Shown here: one piece after another, positions 33,427-42,261 of the stretch | Layout of the letters: each line of letters begins with the position of its first letter | Position numbering within the stretch: the first letter of the stretch is position 1 | Assembly: GCA_937903155.1 (NCBI GenBank) | Contig: CALCZU010000131.1 | Coordinates: 59,915-123,914 of the forward strand | Direction: 5' to 3' | DNA: 64,000 nucleotides | Source: an uncultured Bdellovibrionales bacterium | GTDB taxonomy: Bacteria > Bdellovibrionota > FAC87 > UBA2466 | Program-made: the position numbers and the translations under genes | The notes under the pieces: model-generated | Told to the model about the DNA's origin: nothing | Seen by the model: the letters and a program-made list of their open reading frames with translations, nothing else | Database searches by the model: none

Positions 33427-34892
33427 ATGCAATTTACGAATATTTCTTTCTGCCTTTAAGCCCGGTTTTAGCGTTGGTGTTTGCGGGGCTTTTATTGATT
33501 GTGCTCGAATGCGTGTCGGAAGAAGGGCTAAAGCCTTTAAAGTCGACCGTCGCTTTTTTAGGGCCCTTGATTTCTCTTTATTATGTTTTTCAACTTTCAT
33601 TTACATCGGGATTGGCTTTTAGTGATCCTTCGAGCTTAACCGGTCCGGTTTGGCTGGTAGAGTTTACCAAAATCTACAAACTCGATGGAATGACGCTCAA
33701 TTTTTTCTGGGCGATCGATGTCTTTTTGTTGCTCACCTTACTTTTCTTCCATTCGTTTTATGAAGAGTGGTTAGAACGGAATGAACTTTTGATCTTAATC
33801 GAATTTATTTCTGTCGGAATGATGATTTTAGTTTCGGCAAATGATCTTCTCATGCTGTTTTTAGGCTTGGAACTCATGTCCCTTCCGACCTATGTGATTG
33901 TCGGCTTTAGACGTGAAAATGTGAAATCCTGCGAAGCGGCACTGAAATATTTTCTGTTTGGCTCTTTTGGGACAGTCCTTCTGTTACTTTCGGTCGCCAT
34001 TTTATACGGGCAATTTGGAACCCTAAAAACCGGGCAACTCCAGTTTCTATTAGCTCAGACGTCGAACCTTTCAAATCCCGCGGTTTTAGTTTCGTTAGGA
34101 CTGATGTTGGCGGCGGTCGGATTTAAAATCGGAATGACTCCCTTCCAAATGTGGTTGCCGGACGCTTACGAAGGAGCGCCGACAAGCATCACGGGTTTTA
34201 TGGGAAGTGCCGTCAAGCTTGCGAGCTTTGGTTTAGCCATCCGAATTTTTGGAGGCGTCTTTCTTCCATTAGCCGAAAAATGGATGGGCCTCATGAGTTG
34301 GTTTGCGGTCATCAGTATTTTTGTCGGCAACTTATGTGCGCTCAGACAAAAAAATCTCAAGAGACTTTTCGCATATTCGAGTATTGCGCACGCAGGTTTT
34401 ATTATCTTAGGGGTCGCCGCATTGCCGAAGGACGCTCAAAGCCAACAGATGATTTATTACTATCTTGTGACTTACGGAATGATGTTTTTAGGAGTCTTCG
34501 CGTTTTTAAATCTCATGGAACAAAACGGAAAGTCTTTGGAATTTTCGAATCTCTCGGGACTCGGATTTCGAAATCCGGTACTCGGAATTGCTTTAGCAAT
34601 CTTCGTATTCTCTGCTGCAGGTATTCCTCCGACGGCAGGTTTTTTCGCGAAATATTTCATCCTTTTTGAAAGTGTTAAAACTCAAGGGGTCTTGTTCGCG
34701 GTCTTAGCGGTGATCTCCAGTGCGATGGGAATTTATTACTATTTAAAAGTCATTGTGCATCTCTACATGCAGGACGCAAGTGGTGGTTCCAAACTCGCTG
34801 TGCAAAGTACGAGCACCTATATTGCAATTCTCATTTGCGCGGCAAGCCTCCTCTTCTTCTCGATCTTTCCAGGTCGCCTCGGCGTTTTCTAA
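33423..34892 (+). CDS. nuoN: NADH-quinone oxidoreductase subunit N (second set)
   Basis: The 489-aa ND2-type subunit has LFLGLELMSLPTYVIVGFRR with the helix 5 Glu, MTPFQMWLPDAYEGAPTSITGF and KRLFAYSSIAHAGFIILG. It ends the double block; no nuo gene follows, and the next gene (35078) is unrelated. No clear terminator hairpin is visible after its stop. Confidence 0.93.
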   Translation: MNAIYEYFFLPLSPVLALVFAGLLLIVLECVSEEGLKPLKSTVAFLGPLISLYYVFQLSFTSGLAFSDPSSLTGPVWLVEFTKIYKLDGMTLNFFWAIDVFLLLTLLFFHSFYEEWLERNELLILIEFISVGMMILVSANDLLMLFLGLELMSLPTYVIVGFRRENVKSCEAALKYFLFGSFGTVLLLLSVAILYGQFGTLKTGQLQFLLAQTSNLSNPAVLVSLGLMLAAVGFKIGMTPFQMWLPDAYEGAPTSITGFMGSAVKLASFGLAIRIFGGVFLPLAEKWMGLMSWFAVISIFVGNLCALRQKNLKRLFAYSSIAHAGFIILGVAALPKDAQSQQMIYYYLVTYGMMFLGVFAFLNLMEQNGKSLEFSNLSGLGFRNPVLGIALAIFVFSAAGIPPTAGFFAKYFILFESVKTQGVLFAVLAVISSAMGIYYYLKVIVHLYMQDASGGSKLAVQSTSTYIAILICAASLLFFSIFPGRLGVF

Positions 34893-34952
34893 ATCCAGTG
34901 CGTTTTTAGTGTCATAAATGTCATGGGTGGATGTCACTAGTGGCATTGCGAG

Positions 34953-34974
34953 CAGGCGCAGGCCGCAACAACTC
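34953..34974. repeat. Possible degenerate half of the REP-like repeat
   Basis: GGCATTGCGAGCAGGCGCAGGCCGCAAC starts near 34943 and resembles the left arm of the element at 18732 (CATTGCGAG and later GCGGCAAC). The match is partial and no right arm is seen, so this may be chance. The bounds are approximate. Confidence 0.25.
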
Positions 34975-35077
34975 AGTTATCTCAACGAGAAAAAAATTGG
35001 TCTTTAGATTGCATTTCTATCCAATGAAATAGATAACCGTGGCGGAAATTCGCCGAATACAAGAGGAATACAGAAGA

Positions 35078-36703
35078 ATGCGTGTCGAACTTACGCACAA
35101 TTTGAAACTTCGAATACTGTTAAAGTTTGTCTTTCTTTTTTGTACATTTTCCTCCCATGGAAAATCGTCGGTGATAATCACTTTTCCCTGCCCCAAATTA
35201 CTTTCGATTATCAGTAGTCCTCAAGGAGTTTACTATTCGGCGGATGCGGTTGAAGCGAGGCTCACCTACTTAGCCGCGGCAGATGCAAACGCGATTCGAG
35301 CCGCAGTCCGCAGACATACGCCTTTGCTATTCAAAAGAAATTTGCCTTCTGCCGATATTCAAGCGGCAATCCTAAAGCATGTTGGACCGAAACCCACTGT
35401 TAAAAACCTTGGGGAAGAGATTGTCTACGAAAATGGTTTTGGAACTACCGTTGTGGAAAATCCTATCACTGGAACCTTTCGGATTGAGAAGTTTGAAAGA
35501 CTCATTGGAAAAAATTCTTTTTTGGACCCCGATGGCGTGGAAGTTCCCGAGGAAAAATCAACCTTCAACTATTCGGTTGCGAGTCATGGACTGACGGGAT
35601 CAGCAGAGGCCAATCTCAAAATTGCTCGGGCACTTGCATTTGAATACGGGGACGGTAAACCCATTTCCGACCGGATTCAATTTCGGATTGATCGCTTTTC
35701 GGAGGCGTGGAAGCAACGAACTCTAAATAATGCGATTGGAAAGTTTTGCGGGTCGGACGGGTCCGTCATTCATAATGGGTCTAAAGTCATTATTCTGAAT
35801 AGAAAAACAAATGTATTTATACTAGATGATCCTCGAGGTCAGTATTACCGGATTTTTAAAATCTTTCCGAACGGAGAAGAGGTTCCTTTAGATTGGGACG
35901 GACGCGCTGTTTTAGGAGTGACGCAAAATGATCATGAAAAAACGCATTTCGGATATTCATCCAAAGAAGATGATCTCAATACTGTTGATCGCTTACAAAG
36001 CTACCTGCTCGAGAAGAATTCTAAAGTTCTACATTCAAACTTTTCTTATTTTCCTGAGCCCGAACCGCAGTCGATCAAATTGGATACCGCTCCTACCATT
36101 TTGGCGCTTCAGCAGGTAATGGATAGAAACAAACCCGTGGAGCGAATTGAAGCGTTAGAAAAACTCCGATGGGTAAATCTCTCTTCCGCAAGCCAGAGTA
36201 AACTTTTACAGCATTCGAGAACCTATACCTATGTAGATGTGGCTGCGATTGAAAAGACACTCCCAATTATTTTGGAGTCTCAAGATCCTCTTTGGGCGCC
36301 AGTCGTCGAAAACTGGATACGCTTTTTACGCAGAGGCGATGAAATCAGAGTCAGAAATCAAGCTCAAAAAGTGCTTGGAATTTTGCAGCCGGTAAAAGAG
36401 ACGCCAATTTTCCTGAAAGCATTGTATGACCGGAGTGAATTTGTCCGAGTGGGGATTCTTAATTCTTTAACTTGGAAAGATTTCCCTGATGAACAGCAAG
36501 AAGAAATTCTCAGAAAAGCTCGCGGCATCTCTAATAGTTATGAGATTGGGAATTACATTCGCATTGCAAGCGAATCGGGAGATAAACGTTGGATTCCCAT
36601 TTTAGCAGATTGGGTTAGGGCATGGGAGTTCAGTCCAAGGAACTCCTGGCAGCGGTATAAGTGTGATGAAGCTCGAAGAGCGATTTCCGTGCTTGAAATG
36701 TGA
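35078..36703 (+). CDS. Exported protein of unknown function with HEAT-like C-terminus
   Basis: The ATG at 35078, with GAGGAA 9 bases upstream, gives a 541-aa protein that begins with a charged stretch and a hydrophobic signal-like helix (LKLRILLKFVFLFCTFSSHG). A GTG at 35039 would add 13 residues. The middle (residues about 100-340) is mixed and unrecognised. The C-terminal 180 residues contain repeated helical pairs such as VRNQAQKVLGILQP and VRVGILNSLTW, like HEAT repeats, which often bind proteins. It stands alone between the nuo block and a convergent gene with 1 base between stops. Confidence 0.6.
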   Translation: MRVELTHNLKLRILLKFVFLFCTFSSHGKSSVIITFPCPKLLSIISSPQGVYYSADAVEARLTYLAAADANAIRAAVRRHTPLLFKRNLPSADIQAAILKHVGPKPTVKNLGEEIVYENGFGTTVVENPITGTFRIEKFERLIGKNSFLDPDGVEVPEEKSTFNYSVASHGLTGSAEANLKIARALAFEYGDGKPISDRIQFRIDRFSEAWKQRTLNNAIGKFCGSDGSVIHNGSKVIILNRKTNVFILDDPRGQYYRIFKIFPNGEEVPLDWDGRAVLGVTQNDHEKTHFGYSSKEDDLNTVDRLQSYLLEKNSKVLHSNFSYFPEPEPQSIKLDTAPTILALQQVMDRNKPVERIEALEKLRWVNLSSASQSKLLQHSRTYTYVDVAAIEKTLPIILESQDPLWAPVVENWIRFLRRGDEIRVRNQAQKVLGILQPVKETPIFLKALYDRSEFVRVGILNSLTWKDFPDEQQEEILRKARGISNSYEIGNYIRIASESGDKRWIPILADWVRAWEFSPRNSWQRYKCDEARRAISVLEM

Positions 36704-36704
36704 A

Positions 36705-37364
36705 TTATTTTCTTAAAGTCAGACTGAGTTTTTCAGAAGTATTCATTCGGTAGAATTGTCGCAAAATTTTTAGTGCAGAATCGTAGTCTTTATCTTCGAG
36801 ATATTTTCGGCATTTAATAACGAACGACTTCGCGATGTTATTAGCCGCCTGATAGCGCTCTTTTTCATCTGCGCTTAGAGTCTCTCTTAAGTGAAAGTGC
36901 TGAAAAAGCATTTCAAAAAGGGCTACAAAATGCGAATCGATATTTTCTTCAGTCGAAGCAAGAGTGAAGAATAAAAGCATGAATTTATCAATTTCGCCTT
37001 GGAGCTCGAGCTCGAGTTGCGAGATCGGACGCCCAATCGAAGCGTTCGCAAGGAGGTAATGAAAATGGCTAATCTCCTCGGTGGCAACGGTCACCGCTTT
37101 GACCTCGTCATGAGACCAAGCATTTGGATTCCAGCTTTCAAGTTGCGTCAGCGTTTCAGAGACTTTCGGAGTAAAATAAATGCCGAGTGAAACCGACATT
37201 TTTCCGGCCGAGCGAACGAGCAAGGCTCCGTGAAAATCTTGGGAGCTTTCGCTTGAGGAATTACCCGGCATTTGTTTGAGAAGGTAATTCTCAGCACTTT
37301 GCGGGGTTTCGAGCTGATTCAAACTCTTCAGAGCTCGATCGATTTTTCGAACGGCGGATTTCAA
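36705..37364 (-). CDS. Hypothetical helical protein (second gene of a pair)
   Basis: A 219-aa protein without signal peptide or membrane helix. The sequence is mostly helical, with an EEISHFHYLLANA segment near residue 97 and SHFVALFEMLFQHFHL near residue 144, so several Glu and His residues face each other; a metal-binding helical bundle is possible but not shown. It lies 17 bases after 37382-37990 on the same strand. No family is recognised. Confidence 0.55.
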   Translation of the reverse strand: MKSAVRKIDRALKSLNQLETPQSAENYLLKQMPGNSSSESSQDFHGALLVRSAGKMSVSLGIYFTPKVSETLTQLESWNPNAWSHDEVKAVTVATEEISHFHYLLANASIGRPISQLELELQGEIDKFMLLFFTLASTEENIDSHFVALFEMLFQHFHLRETLSADEKERYQAANNIAKSFVIKCRKYLEDKDYDSALKILRQFYRMNTSEKLSLTLRK

Positions 37365-37381
37365 AGCGTTTCCTTAAAATT

Positions 37382-37990
37382 TCAGTGTTTAATTTTAAAA
37401 TCGAGAACAAACGGATTTTTAATTCCCTTTTCCGTTAGTGTGGCCCTTAAACGATCGCTTCCGGTTTGCAACCAGCGTTCGTAAGTCTTCAAAAGATCCG
37501 CATTCGATTGGATATTTGTTTTTTCGCTCATTTCACTTAAGACGTTCGAAAAAGGTTTGAACTTGCTTCCGAGTTCTTCGTACATTGTCTTCGAATGTTT
37601 CGAATGTTGGAGATCGGATAACTGTAAGTAAGCGCTTTCACCCATTCCAAAATAGTAGTCGGTATCGACAATCTTTCGTTGGAGACTGTCAGAGAAAAAT
37701 CCGCTCACCATTAGGCTGACGTCTCCTAAGCGTTGCAGGACTTGCATTTTTTGTTCGGTGTTTGATTTGAGAAATTCGGCGTAGAGGTCCGTTAAAATCT
37801 GATCGCTCGGTTTGCCATCGGCGCTGAGAGCGAAGAAATTTTCGCTGGCAATAAATTTAGTGAGAAGCTCCGCGAGATACTCCACAGAATAGTTTGTCGC
37901 CGTCACTTGATGCTTGAGCATTGCGAGACGCAGCTCTTCTGTGAAGAAACACTTTGCATCGGTTACAGTGGCTACTTTGACTTTGTCCAA
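37382..37990 (-). CDS. Hypothetical helical protein (first gene of a pair)
   Basis: A 202-aa cytoplasmic, mainly helical protein with a VSLMVSGFFSDSLQRK segment and a DYYFGMGESAYLQLSDL segment near the centre. It reads as a real protein with normal codon use but matches no family that I can name. The gene pair is probably cotranscribed. The upstream gap to the BtuF-like gene is divergent and about 222 bases long. Confidence 0.55.
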   Translation of the reverse strand: MDKVKVATVTDAKCFFTEELRLAMLKHQVTATNYSVEYLAELLTKFIASENFFALSADGKPSDQILTDLYAEFLKSNTEQKMQVLQRLGDVSLMVSGFFSDSLQRKIVDTDYYFGMGESAYLQLSDLQHSKHSKTMYEELGSKFKPFSNVLSEMSEKTNIQSNADLLKTYERWLQTGSDRLRATLTEKGIKNPFVLDFKIKH

Positions 37991-38212
37991 TTAAGCCCCC
38001 TTTGGAAGGTTTAAATGTTCTTTGCCAACCTAAATCTTCAGCACAGCTCGGTATCTACTGTGATCTTATCAGATCTGAGGCAACACTATCTACCTCGTCG
38101 GGGTTTTTATGACTTTGCGCGATATAGATTTCTTCATAATTTATAACTACTTAATATCTATGAATAAAAATGTATTGTGCGAATCCCTAAAGTATGACAC
38201 CGTCTCCCAAAA

Positions 38213-38989
38213 ATGAACCTCATCGCCCTTATTTCTTGTTTTTGCCTACCCTCGATTTGGGCGCATGCGACCCCTCAAAGAGTCATTACAACGAGCCCCA
38301 CACTTACCGAAATGCTCTACGATTTGGGGGGCGAAAGCCGGCTTGTAGCAACAGTTGAATTTAGCGACTACCCAGAAGCCGCGAAGAAAATCCCACGAAT
38401 CGGAAACTTTTTCGCGCCTTCGATTGAACGCACTCTCTTATACCGCCCCGACTTAGTTCTAGTAGATGGAGCAGCGAGAAACAGCCAATATGAAGTAGCG
38501 CTGTCGCGTTTAGGAATTGCAAAAGAAGTGATTGAGATTTCGACGCTCAAAAGTTTTCACGAGGAATCGGTAAGAATTACAAACTTACTGGGACTAGAGA
38601 AGGTCCCATCTGTTTACAAGACTGAAGAGAATCAACCCAGCTTCAGCTATCTAGGATTCGCTTGGACTTCACCTGCGATTGTTTTTACTTCACGGACATT
38701 TTTGCACGCGCTTGTGGAATCTGTGGGTGGAAAAAGTCTCGTCCAATTTAAAAGCGAGCAAGAATATCTGACGGTTTCAGAGGAATGGCTCATTCTTCAA
38801 AAACCCGATGTCGTCTTTTTATTAATCGAAGACGATTCGCAGAAAAAAGACTTTATCCAATTTTGTAAAAGGATTTGGAGAAACCAAATGCCGAAAGTGA
38901 TTTTTCTTCCTTCCCGAACTTTTGCAAGAAAAACGGAGACCGCGATTTCGGAAATTAAGAAAGTCGCGATGGAAATCCATGCGAAGTAA
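38213..38989 (+). CDS. Periplasmic substrate-binding protein of a B12/siderophore importer
   Basis: The 258-aa product has a short signal peptide (cleavage near residues 16-19) and the BtuF/FepB-type class III binding-protein fold: PQRVITTSPTLTEMLYDLGG at the start of lobe 1, the long linking helix, then PDVVFLL in lobe 2. These proteins bring cobalamin or Fe-chelates to an inner-membrane permease. It overlaps the permease start by 11 bases. No cobalamin riboswitch or Fur box is obvious upstream, so the substrate is not fixed. Confidence 0.8.
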   Translation: MNLIALISCFCLPSIWAHATPQRVITTSPTLTEMLYDLGGESRLVATVEFSDYPEAAKKIPRIGNFFAPSIERTLLYRPDLVLVDGAARNSQYEVALSRLGIAKEVIEISTLKSFHEESVRITNLLGLEKVPSVYKTEENQPSFSYLGFAWTSPAIVFTSRTFLHALVESVGGKSLVQFKSEQEYLTVSEEWLILQKPDVVFLLIEDDSQKKDFIQFCKRIWRNQMPKVIFLPSRTFARKTETAISEIKKVAMEIHAK

Positions 38990-39938
38990 ACATCTCTATT
39001 TTTTTTATACTTTTGTATTGGTATCGATAGCGATTTCACCGTTTTTAGGCTCGGTTGAGCTTTCGCTCTCAAAAATTTTTGATGTTTCATCCCCCGAGCA
39101 TCGGATCTTTTTTGACTTACGTATTCCACGACTTCTTCTCTGTTTTGCGGCGGGAGCATCGCTCGCGCTCTTAGGCGCGATTTATCAAATGCTTTTTCAT
39201 AATCCTTTGGCTGAACCCTACGTTTTAGGCGTGTCAACCGCATCGACCTTGGGAGTTTTTCTTTTTGAACACTATTTGTCGCAATATTTAGGAACTTACT
39301 TTCAGGGAATCGCTGGGCTGATTTCTGCAGTTTTGTATTCGCTTCTTCTCATCACGCTTTCAAAAAAGAACTTAAGAAACCCTGAACGCATCATCCTGTT
39401 CGGAATGGGGTCGAATTTTTTTCTTTCTTCGGTTCTCTTTCTTTTAGTCTCGTACTTTCAATCGGCGATTGGATCCGGATCGGTCCGATGGCTTTTCGGA
39501 CAAGTTCCGTGGCTCGACATGCAAATGGCGCTGATTATATTTGGATCGAGCGCTGTAATTTGTACGCTTCTGCTTTTGCAGTCGAAAAAAATCGACATTC
39601 TTTCCCTGGGCGACGGAGTGGCAAAAAGCATGGGAGTCGATCCGCAAACATCGAGACGAAATATTTTGATCTTAAGTTCGTTTCTCCTGGGGATGACGTC
39701 GAGCGCGATTGGAACCGTCGGATTTGTGGGACTCGTAGCCCCTCATGCGGTGAGACTTTGGTTAAAGCCAAATCAAACTCGGCCGCTCTTTTTCTATTCT
39801 CTCATTTTAGGAGGGGCTTTCTTAGCGTTTTCGGATGCGATCTCTCGAAGCGCTTTGCCTCCCGTTGAATTTCCGGTGGGAGTTGTCACGACATTTTTAG
39901 GAGGCCCGATTTTTTTATATCTCTTATGGAAACGCTAG
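38979..39938 (+). CDS. FecCD/BtuC-type ABC permease
   Basis: The ATG at 38979 overlaps the binding-protein gene; the longer frame from 38922 is not likely. The 319-aa membrane protein has about nine to ten helices and the family signature LRIPRLLLCFAAGASLALLGAIYQ, followed by NPLAEPYVLGVS and the C-terminal GFVGLVAPHAVRL coupling-helix segment. It forms the homodimeric channel of the importer. It overlaps the ATPase gene by 13 bases. Confidence 0.9.
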   Translation: MRSKHLYFFYTFVLVSIAISPFLGSVELSLSKIFDVSSPEHRIFFDLRIPRLLLCFAAGASLALLGAIYQMLFHNPLAEPYVLGVSTASTLGVFLFEHYLSQYLGTYFQGIAGLISAVLYSLLLITLSKKNLRNPERIILFGMGSNFFLSSVLFLLVSYFQSAIGSGSVRWLFGQVPWLDMQMALIIFGSSAVICTLLLLQSKKIDILSLGDGVAKSMGVDPQTSRRNILILSSFLLGMTSSAIGTVGFVGLVAPHAVRLWLKPNQTRPLFFYSLILGGAFLAFSDAISRSALPPVEFPVGVVTTFLGGPIFLYLLWKR

Positions 39939-40639
39939 ATAAAAATCTAATCACAGCTGAAAAGTTACAGCTCGCCCACAACGGCGTTCCCGTCAATCAA
40001 ATGCCCTGGGACTTCTCGATCCCTTTAGGACAACTGACGGCGGTCGTGGGACTCAATGGCTCTGGAAAAACGACTTTGATTCAAGCGCTTTTAGGGGAAC
40101 CGGTCATTCATCGCGGAGGTGTGTATCTAGGCGAACTCAAAACTTCTTCTCATCGCCTAGACGCCCGAGAAATTTCAAAATGGATTTCGTATGTTCCTCA
40201 AGAACACTTTTATCCAGGACACCTAACGGTTTTTTCTTTTTTGCAGATTGCATCGACTGAACTCAGTGAAGTGGAAGCGGTTCTGAAGAAAATGGGAATC
40301 AACGAACTTCGAGACAAAAACTTAAATGCTTTGAGCAGCGGTCAAAGACAGCGCGCATTTTTAGCCCGTGCGATTTTACAAAAGTCTCGGATCCTTGTTC
40401 TCGATGAGCCCACCAATCATTTGGATCCCGAAGGGAAGAACTCATTCTGGAAGACGCTCGCCCAATTTCGAAAGGACTCGAACCAAGATATTGTCGTGAG
40501 TACCCACGATTTAGAATATATTAAAAAATATGCTTCTTACATGCTGGCGCTAGGACAAGGACAAGTTCAATTCTGCGGGAAACAATCCGATTTCTTCGCT
40601 CAAGCTTGTGCGCAAAAAGTTTTTGGCTTGATCGATTGA
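39926..40639 (+). CDS. ABC transporter ATP-binding protein of the importer
   Basis: The 237-aa ATPase shows Walker A GLNGSGKTT at residues 42-50, the Q-loop region YVPQEH, the signature LSSGQRQRAFLARAIL and Walker B ILVLDEPTNHLDP, plus the switch His in VSTHD. The LSSGQRQR form is usual in the BtuD/FecE group. With the two genes before it, it makes a complete binding-protein, permease and ATPase set; no TonB-dependent receptor is in the window. Confidence 0.92.
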   Translation: METLDKNLITAEKLQLAHNGVPVNQMPWDFSIPLGQLTAVVGLNGSGKTTLIQALLGEPVIHRGGVYLGELKTSSHRLDAREISKWISYVPQEHFYPGHLTVFSFLQIASTELSEVEAVLKKMGINELRDKNLNALSSGQRQRAFLARAILQKSRILVLDEPTNHLDPEGKNSFWKTLAQFRKDSNQDIVVSTHDLEYIKKYASYMLALGQGQVQFCGKQSDFFAQACAQKVFGLID

Positions 40640-40752
40640 TGGGATCGCCCTTTAAGTAGTTGAAATTCCTTCGGTTTGGATTCTTTGGATTGATTTTTTT
40701 TAACAAAACGAGTATTTTGCGCGTCCAAATCATTTAATCCAAGGATTTCATT

Positions 40753-42246
40753 TTGTTAAATTCACTTCGTTTCCGTAGATTGTCGCTCGTATTTTTAATT
40801 GCATTTTCCGCGCATTTGTTTGGACAGGGTTTTGAACCTTCCACAAGTTTGTCAGCGATGACGAGTTTCGAGAACAGTGACCAACTAGGCGCTACCTGTG
40901 ATAGCAGCGGGACAGTCTATTTTGTGAATTCAAAGGATGAAGGCACAGAATTTCGTTCGGTTACCCGCACCCAGCAGACAAAGAGTTGGACCGAGAAAAA
41001 TTTGCGTTTAAGCGAGATGGCAACAGCGATTCCTGTCGCATGGGGCATTTATCCCATCGGAAAAGAAAACCGTTTGCAAATCTACGATCTCAAAACCGCC
41101 AAGTTGACCCTCGATTTAACGGTAGAAATACAATCCCAAAATATCATTCCGGGCGGGCATCGATTTACTGGAATTTTTTCTTCGTCCGGCATCCAAAAAC
41201 ACCTTTCTCAAGGAGTTCTCGTACGGGGAACGGGCGCATTTGTCGAAATGCCGGTCGCAAAAGAAATTCTGGCTGTGAGTCCGAGAGGCGCTTGGATCAT
41301 CCTGTATGACCGAAGAACAAAAAAATTAAGCGGTTGGAGTCCTCAAGACGCAAAAGAAGTTTTTTTGGTTGAAAATTGGGATCGTGAAAAGCCTATCTGG
41401 TTTTTAAACGAGTTTGAGGTCGCATTACAAGTCTCCGTAGGGGAGGGGCATATCAACGCGTGGGATTTACCGACGCAGAAAGAATTGGATTGCGGCGATT
41501 GTAGTCCTTATACGGATTTTCCTTTTCGGTCGGACGTTGTGAGTAAGTACTTCGGCGATAAAACTTATTCTGCTCTGATCATTTCGGTTTTCGGGGGACA
41601 GGAGAATTTTCAGATTCGTCCGAACTTAAAACTGATGGACGGTGAAGACGGTGAACATATTTCTTGGAAACAATACCAAAGTCCTATGAAAATGATCACC
41701 GCATGCGGATTAGACTCCGAAGAACTTATCTTGCAACGTAAAAACGATATCTATCGAATCGCTCTCCACAAAGAGCTCGCTCCTAGCGATGAACTTCAAA
41801 AGGTATCGGATCAAGATATTCTGAAATGGGTTGAAGATTTTATGTTGGAGCCTTCTCAGAAAGGGTGGGAAGCCGCGGCTAAGTTAAGGAGACTGAATAT
41901 CGGAGTGGATAAACTTGCAGGCTTAATCGAATCCACTCAGAAACCTCCCGTTTTGAAAAGAGAGCTTGCAGACCTGATTCAAGAATTAGGTTCTCGAAAC
42001 TTCAGAGAAAGAGAAGCTGCTTCGAAGGAGTTGAAACGATTGGCACAAGAGTCGTCCTCCGGCTGGGTTCAAAAGATTCTCAGTAAAGCAGTCGCCGAAA
42101 CCCTTAAGACATCGATCGTGCCCGAGCAAAAAGCTCGCGCAGAGACATTGATGTCGATTATAGAAACTCGGACGGACAAAAAACCTCCAACTCCAGAAAG
42201 AATTAAAATGCGAAAACAATTCATTTTTGGAAAACGCATTATTTAA
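40753..42246 (+). CDS. Secreted beta-propeller-like protein with a planctomycete-type C-terminal domain
   Basis: The 497-aa protein starts at TTG 40753 with AAGGA 8 bases upstream and has a signal peptide (cleavage near HLFG-QG). Residues about 40-340 carry repeated short strands with Trp and Gly such as AWGIYPIG and HINAWDLPT, which suggest a degenerate WD-like propeller. The end has LIQELGSRNFREREAASKEL, then a run ending in RAETLMSI; I know this LxxxxFxxRExAxxEL helix pair mainly from Planctomycetes proteins. Function is unknown. It lies 15 bases upstream of 42262. Confidence 0.55.
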   Translation: MLNSLRFRRLSLVFLIAFSAHLFGQGFEPSTSLSAMTSFENSDQLGATCDSSGTVYFVNSKDEGTEFRSVTRTQQTKSWTEKNLRLSEMATAIPVAWGIYPIGKENRLQIYDLKTAKLTLDLTVEIQSQNIIPGGHRFTGIFSSSGIQKHLSQGVLVRGTGAFVEMPVAKEILAVSPRGAWIILYDRRTKKLSGWSPQDAKEVFLVENWDREKPIWFLNEFEVALQVSVGEGHINAWDLPTQKELDCGDCSPYTDFPFRSDVVSKYFGDKTYSALIISVFGGQENFQIRPNLKLMDGEDGEHISWKQYQSPMKMITACGLDSEELILQRKNDIYRIALHKELAPSDELQKVSDQDILKWVEDFMLEPSQKGWEAAAKLRRLNIGVDKLAGLIESTQKPPVLKRELADLIQELGSRNFREREAASKELKRLAQESSSGWVQKILSKAVAETLKTSIVPEQKARAETLMSIIETRTDKKPPTPERIKMRKQFIFGKRII

Positions 42247-42261
42247 GAAAGGAACGGAATC

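Noticed and set aside
38041..38212. Possible cobalamin riboswitch before the BtuF-like gene
   Set aside because: The B12-box and the conserved core of the cobalamin riboswitch are not visible in this gap.
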